Source of the DNA: Penaeus vannamei
Lineage: Eukaryota > Arthropoda > Malacostraca > Decapoda > Penaeidae
DNA: 11,477 nt
NCBI RefSeq assembly: GCF_042767895.1
Contig: NC_091553.1
Span: 40,446,814 to 40,458,290, forward strand
Direction of reading: 5' to 3'
This document shows, one piece after another, positions 8,149 through 11,477 of this stretch. Below the pieces are notes generated by a model. That model was given only the letters and a program-made list of their open reading frames with translations. It was not told where the DNA came from and made no database searches. The position numbers and the translations under genes are program-made. How positions within the stretch are numbered: the stretch's first letter is position 1; the number at the start of each line of letters is the position of its first letter.

Positions 8149-8203
8149 GGCCACGGGGACCAATCATCTTCAGGGCTTTAACGAACGTGATTGTCCCCGA
8201 GCC
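8149..8203. other. Long imperfect hairpin in unique DNA
   Basis: CGGGGACCAATCA (8154-8166) pairs with TGATTGTCCCCG (8188-8199) over 12 bp with a single bulged base, around a 21-nt loop. GGC (8149-8151) can pair with GCC (8201-8203) beyond a small internal loop, for about 15 bp in total. This is well above what is expected by chance at this distance. It could be a miniature transposon relic or a structured RNA element. The loop is long and the stem short for a microRNA precursor. Confidence 0.5.
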
Positions 8204-8340
8204 GACCCACTGCCTATCAGATCCTCGACCTCGAACGAACGACGATAACCATCAGCCTTAACGAGCGAAGTCCTAATCACCTTTTACGATCCTTAGGGCG
8301 AGAACGAGAGGCAACACGCGCCCAAAACCGCCCACACAAA
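8204..8340. other. Unique CpG-bearing DNA
   Basis: A mixed segment with several CGAACG/AACGAACGACG words but no regular repeat. A plus frame open here ends in the adjacent C-rich tract and lacks any known motif. Confidence 0.4.
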
Positions 8341-8690
8341 CATACATTTCCTTCCCTTTTGCTCTCCATCCCCCTTTCCCCCTCTGTTCCCCTCGTTAAC
8401 CCCTTCTCTTAAGTCGAACACCCCCTCTTTCCCTCCTCCCTATTCCCTCATCTCCTTGAGACGCACCCCCTCCTTACCCCCTACCCCTTTCCCCCCTTTT
8501 CCTCTCATTACCCCCTCCCTATCCCCCATCCCCTTGAGACGAACTCCCCCTCCCTATCCCTTACCCCCGCCCCTTGAAACGAACACCCTTTCCCTATCCC
8601 ACACCCCCTCCCTATCCCCCTTCCCCCTCCCCCTGAGACGAACACCCCCCCTTACCCCCCCCTACCCCTCCTCCCCTTGAGACGACCGCC
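8341..8690. repeat. C-rich degenerate minisatellite with CTTGAGACGAAC anchors
   Basis: The plus strand is dominated by CCCCCT/CCCTA blocks punctuated by a conserved word, CTTGAGACGAAC or a close variant. Using the A of ACG as reference (T in the first copy), anchors fall at 8414, 8461, 8539, 8579, 8638 and 8682, a spacing of 47, 78, 40, 59 and 44 bp. The C runs on the complementary strand satisfy the four-G-run rule for quadruplexes, for example within 8466-8496. No protein is supported; Pro/Leu-rich frames are compositional. Confidence 0.85.
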
Positions 8691-8866
8691 TCTACTGTTA
8701 ATTACGTTTAATTTCCAACTCTTATCGGCAGGCGGAGAGTGACAGAAGCAATCAGAGCGGCGGGTTGTCCTCCACCTTGAGTCGGCAACGGGCGGACGGG
8801 GGGCGCGCGGCAGAGATGGAACGACGCTGCGGGAATGTCGGGAGTATTGTTCCAGCTGTCGCGTGT
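8691..8866. other. Unique core between opposed C-rich and G-rich tracts
   Basis: About 176 bp of non-repetitive sequence. The first 40 bp is AT-leaning; the rest (8730-8866) is GC-rich with many CpGs. It could be a fragment of a CpG-rich regulatory segment or a short exon, but I see no splice sites flanking an open frame and no recognisable peptide. Confidence 0.45.
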
Positions 8867-9538
8867 ACGGGGTGGGGGAGTGGGGGAGGGGGGGAGGGAA
8901 GGGGGGGGGAGGGGGGGGAAGAAAGGGAAGGGGAGTGGGTGGAGGGATAGGTTGGGGGAGGAAAGGGAAGGGGGAGTGGGTGGAGGGATGGGTTGGAGGG
9001 AAAGGGGAGAAAAAGGGAAGGGGGAGAAAAGGGGAAGGGGGATGGGTTAAAGAGGGGGGGAGGAAAGGGTTGGAGGTGTGGATGGGGAAGAAAAGGGAAG
9101 GGGAATGGGTTGGGGGATGGGTTGGAGAGGGGGGAGGAGAGGAATGGAGGAGTGGTAGGGGGGAGAAAGGGATGGGGGGAGGAGGAAAGGGAAGGGGGTG
9201 TAGGAGGGGGGAAGAAATAGAAGGGGGAGTGGGTAGGGAGATGGGTTGGGGATTGGGGGAGGAAAGAAAGGGAAGGGGGAGCGGTTGGGGGAGGGGAAGG
9301 GAAAGGGAATGGGGAGTGGGAGGGGGGATGAGTTGGGGGAGGAAAGGGAAAGGGATAGACTGGGGGAAGAAAAGAAAGGGTTGTTTGAGAAGGTTTGACT
9401 TGGGTGTAGGGGAGGAGGGATGGGTTGGAAGGAGGGGGAGAAAAGTGAAGGGTGAGTGGGAGTGGGTGACGGGTGGGGGTAGGAGGGGGGAGGGGTTTGG
9501 GGACGAAAGGGGGTTTGGCCTAGGGGTAAAAGGAGGGC
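8867..9538. repeat. G-rich degenerate ~40-bp repeat region
   Basis: The plus strand is almost pure G with A and some T. A recurrent unit is visible: GAAAGGGAAGGGGAGTGGGT followed by GGAGGGATGGGTTGGGGGAG, starting at 8921 and 8961 (40 bp apart) and then decaying, with variants near 9011, 9091, 9184, 9266 and 9342. Many segments meet the G-quadruplex rule on the plus strand, starting with the G runs at 8869. Long plus frames are Gly/Arg/Lys/Glu strings and the long minus frame is Pro/Ser/Leu; these are compositional. Confidence 0.9.
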
Positions 9539-10189
9539 TAAATTACGCCTCTGCACAATAATTTTCCTGCTCTTACTGTACAACATTATCAATTTAATGA
9601 CACTTTCTGGGAGAAAATACCAACACAACTGTATCCTCACACAAAAACTATAACATCAGAACCACAACCATTTAAACATCTATATCTGTCCTTAAATGCA
9701 TCTAGGAGCATAATTTACCAACAAACAAGTATATTAAATCTGACAATTTTACTTAAATATGAACCTTACGAACTATATCATTTAATTGCAATATCGCATA
9801 ACTTGAGACCTTCCTTTTTATTCACAACAAAATGCTAATCAACTCTCGCGAAGACACTTAACCTTCAATGAAACATACAATGAAAATAAAATATTCGAAA
9901 TCCATTAACCTAAAACTGAAAATCTTTGAATAAATATTACGCGGGGAAAAAATAAATATTCGAAATCCCGCTCATAGTCGTTGGGAAAATATAAACCATC
10001 TACTGTGAACACTGCGTAACGTTTTCTGTAGATCATATCTGTATTTTTGTTCAATTTGGCGCACATAAAAGGTTGAAATGAACACGTGGAACTACTGCGC
10101 CACGTGTAAATGTAAGATTTTTGTATATCCAAAACAGATTTCCTGCATTAAATGGATTTTCAAGTCTTTCTCTGCTATCTGTTTGTCGG
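9539..10189. other. AT-rich unique DNA
   Basis: About 650 bp without a sustained reading frame. The 14-mer AATATTCGAAATCC occurs twice, at 9890-9903 and 9955-9968, a local duplication 65 bp apart with similar AAATAAA flank. Two CACGTG hexamers form a perfect inverted pair, ACACGTGG (10082-10089) and CCACGTGT (10100-10107), separated by 10 nt. Confidence 0.5.
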
Positions 10190-10912
10190 TTCCCCGACTT
10201 TTTTTTTCTCCCTCTCTCTCTTAGTCTCCCCCCTCTCCCTCTCTTTCATACACTTCTTCCTGCACCCCCCTCTCCCACTCTTTATCTTTTTCTTCAACTC
10301 TCTCCCTCTCTCTTTCTCCCCTTCCTTCTTTTCATCCTTCTTCCCCCTTCTCTCTCTCTCTCCTCATTTCTTTTCATCCTTCTTTCCCTCCTTTCTCTCT
10401 CTCTTCCTCTTCCTCTCTCCTTTTTTCTCCCCCCACCTCCCCATCCATCTTTCTCTATCTTTACTTTCCTCCTCACCCCCTCTGTCTTTCTCTCTTCTTC
10501 TCTCCTTTTCTTTTTCCTCCCTACTCTCCATCCTCTTCCCTCTCTCTCTCTCTCTCCCTCTCCCTTTCCTTCCCTCTTCCCCTCCTTTCTTTTTGTCTGT
10601 CTGTCTGCCTGTCTCTCTCTCTACCTCTTTCTGTCTGCCTGTCTCTCTCTCTACCTCTTTCTGTCTCTCTCTCTCTCTCTACCTCTTTCTGTCTCTCTCT
10701 CTCTACCTCTTTCTTTCTATCTCTCTCTCTCTCTATCCCTCTTTCTTCCCCTTGCCTCCTCTCATATTCTCGACACATATCGTCTTCCCTCACCTTGTGC
10801 CTCCCCTCCTTCCATTTCTCCTTTTCCTACTCATGTTTTTATCCCCTCTTAATAACCTTTCCTCTATTCTCTTTCCCTCTCTTCTTCTCTCCCCTCCTTC
10901 AGCCTCTCCTAG
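10190..10912. repeat. CT-rich pyrimidine tract with nested CTACCTCTTT repeat
   Basis: About 720 bp that is almost entirely pyrimidine on the plus strand. Most is irregular CT/CCT/TTC. Inside it, CTACCTCTTT recurs at 10621, 10651, 10679 and 10703 (spacing 30, 28 and 24 bp), joined by CTGTCTGCCTGTCTCTCT-like linkers that shorten through loss of CT or GCCTGT units. Plus frames translate to Ser/Leu/Pro/Phe strings; they are not genes. Confidence 0.93.
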
Positions 10913-11286
10913 GCATCATGACTAAGATAACATAACCTATTACATCATCAGCTGGAGACCACAAACATTCTGAGAAATTTTGGTACATAGGAAAGAGTAA
11001 ATAAATATGTGCAGATAATAGCAACTAGTCATTAAATCGATAGGTGTGCGCGGGCATACCTTGCGAGCTTACATGCTGAACGTGAAAGAATATCATACAA
11101 AAGAGGCAAGGTCATGGGAAAATATGATTCAGAACTGTGTTATTAACCAAATGCATTTGCATTAGGCCAATTCATCGCCAGCATGCTTCGTCATGGCGAG
11201 TGCACGCCAGGCGCACTTAGTGTTAGTATTCATTTCCCGGAAGGAGAGCCGCTGGCGCGCGAGGCTCCCGCGCCGACCCCGTTTAC
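10913..11286 (-). other. Probable intron adjoining the right-edge exon
   Basis: Bases 10913-11160 are unique, AT-leaning and without coding signal. Bases 11160-11286 turn GC-rich and CpG-rich towards the exon. On the minus strand the segment begins with GTAAAC (11286-11281), an acceptable splice donor, so the region reads as the start of an intron. An octamer-type ATTTGCAT lies at 11155-11162. A minus-strand frame beginning at an ATG with good Kozak context (11422) stays open to 11162, but its peptide is Arg/Cys/Trp-heavy and does not look like a real protein. Confidence 0.45.
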
Positions 11287-11477
11287 CTGAGCAGTTCGGG
11301 CGTGACGGGCGCGAGCATGATCGACGCTCCCGCGGCCAGCTGCAGCACGTCCAGGTCCCGCGGCGGGCGCGGGCGGGCGCGGCGGCCCACCCGCGGCGCG
11401 TTCCGCGGCAAAGGCGGGCCATGGTAGCAGGTGTAGGAGGGGCGGCGCTGCCTTTCCTTCCCGGCCGAGCTGGTGCG
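11287..11477 (-). CDS. Partial exon of an unrecognised protein, open to the window edge
   Basis: Reading the minus strand from base 11477 in frame 1, 63 codons plus two bases are open and end at CAG|GTAAAC, a good splice donor, which would make the following intron phase 2. The N-terminal two thirds is basic and Pro/Arg-rich (a likely disordered linker with YTCYHGPPLPRN). The last 24 residues include DLDVLQLAAGASIMLAPVTP and look like folded protein. In the 23 complete codons from DLDV onward, 21 end in G or C, while only 9 have G or C at position 2. That contrast is typical of coding DNA and absent from the neighbouring frames. No acceptor is evident, so the exon probably continues beyond the window. 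If unspliced, the frame stops at once (AGG TAA), so a terminal ...ELLR end is the alternative. I do not recognise the family and assign no function. Confidence 0.55.

Noticed and set aside
8863..9640. Gly/Arg-rich frame on plus and Pro/Ser-rich frame on minus
   Set aside because: Compositional products of the G-rich repeat; no domain, and the unit period is degenerate.
10121..10925. Two overlapping frames of about 250 codons rich in Ser, Leu and Phe
   Set aside because: They follow directly from the CT-rich tract and are open in more than one frame at once.
11162..11422. 86-codon minus-strand frame with a good Kozak ATG
   Set aside because: The peptide is very rich in Arg, Trp and Cys, and the frame runs through the putative donor into intron. 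The overlapping frame 1 shows better coding character. Not excluded entirely.
1..11477. Mobile elements with coding capacity, CRISPR arrays, rRNA or viral genes
   Set aside because: No transposase, reverse transcriptase, integrase or capsid-like peptide is readable in any frame. The tandem arrays have no unique spacers between repeats, so they are not CRISPR.

Overview
This window looks like gene-poor, repeat-rich eukaryotic DNA, most likely from an arthropod with a very high microsatellite load. Penaeid shrimp and other decapod crustaceans fit best: long (TA)n, (CA)n, (GA/CT)n and (GAA)n tracts alternate with short AT-rich unique stretches, and an assembly gap sits at the end of a (TA)n tract. 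The species assignment is inference from repeat style, because no diagnostic gene is readable. Nothing resembles a bacterial operon, phage or CRISPR locus, and I found no transposase, reverse transcriptase or rRNA.

Layout, left to right. Bases 1-240 are short unique DNA. Bases 241-1054 are a 20-bp minisatellite of about 40.7 copies with no indels. Next come (AT)40 and (TATG)n, then A-rich unique DNA holding a weak tRNA-like element (1636-1702, minus). Bases 1777-2053 are an almost pure purine tract containing about 23 GAA units. Bases 2054-3420 are unique DNA with homopolymer runs. A (TA)n tract runs into a 500-N gap (3478-3977). Pyrimidine-rich tracts follow at 4391-4806 and 5400-5745. AT-rich unique DNA leads to CA/CG and CA/TA microsatellites (6496-7201). 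A four-copy 39-bp minisatellite sits at 7476-7625, an AAGAAT-type hexamer tract at 7917-8080 and a hairpin at 8149-8203. A C-rich tract (8341-8690) and a G-rich tract (8867-9538) flank about 176 bp of ordinary sequence. The window then continues through AT-rich DNA, a 720-bp CT-rich tract and a GC-rich right end.

The only credible protein-coding signal is at the right edge on the minus strand (11287-11477). A frame open to the window edge shows a strong coding-type GC3/GC2 contrast and ends at a good splice donor, CAG|GTAAAC. If this is an exon, everything to its left is its intron (or lies downstream of the gene), which would explain the absence of other genes. I do not recognise the protein.

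No undescribed multi-gene system is visible. The items worth a second look are the cryptic exon, the strictly phased 20-bp array, the purine/GAA block, the opposed C-rich/G-rich pair, the dimeric 39-bp repeat and two structured single-copy elements.
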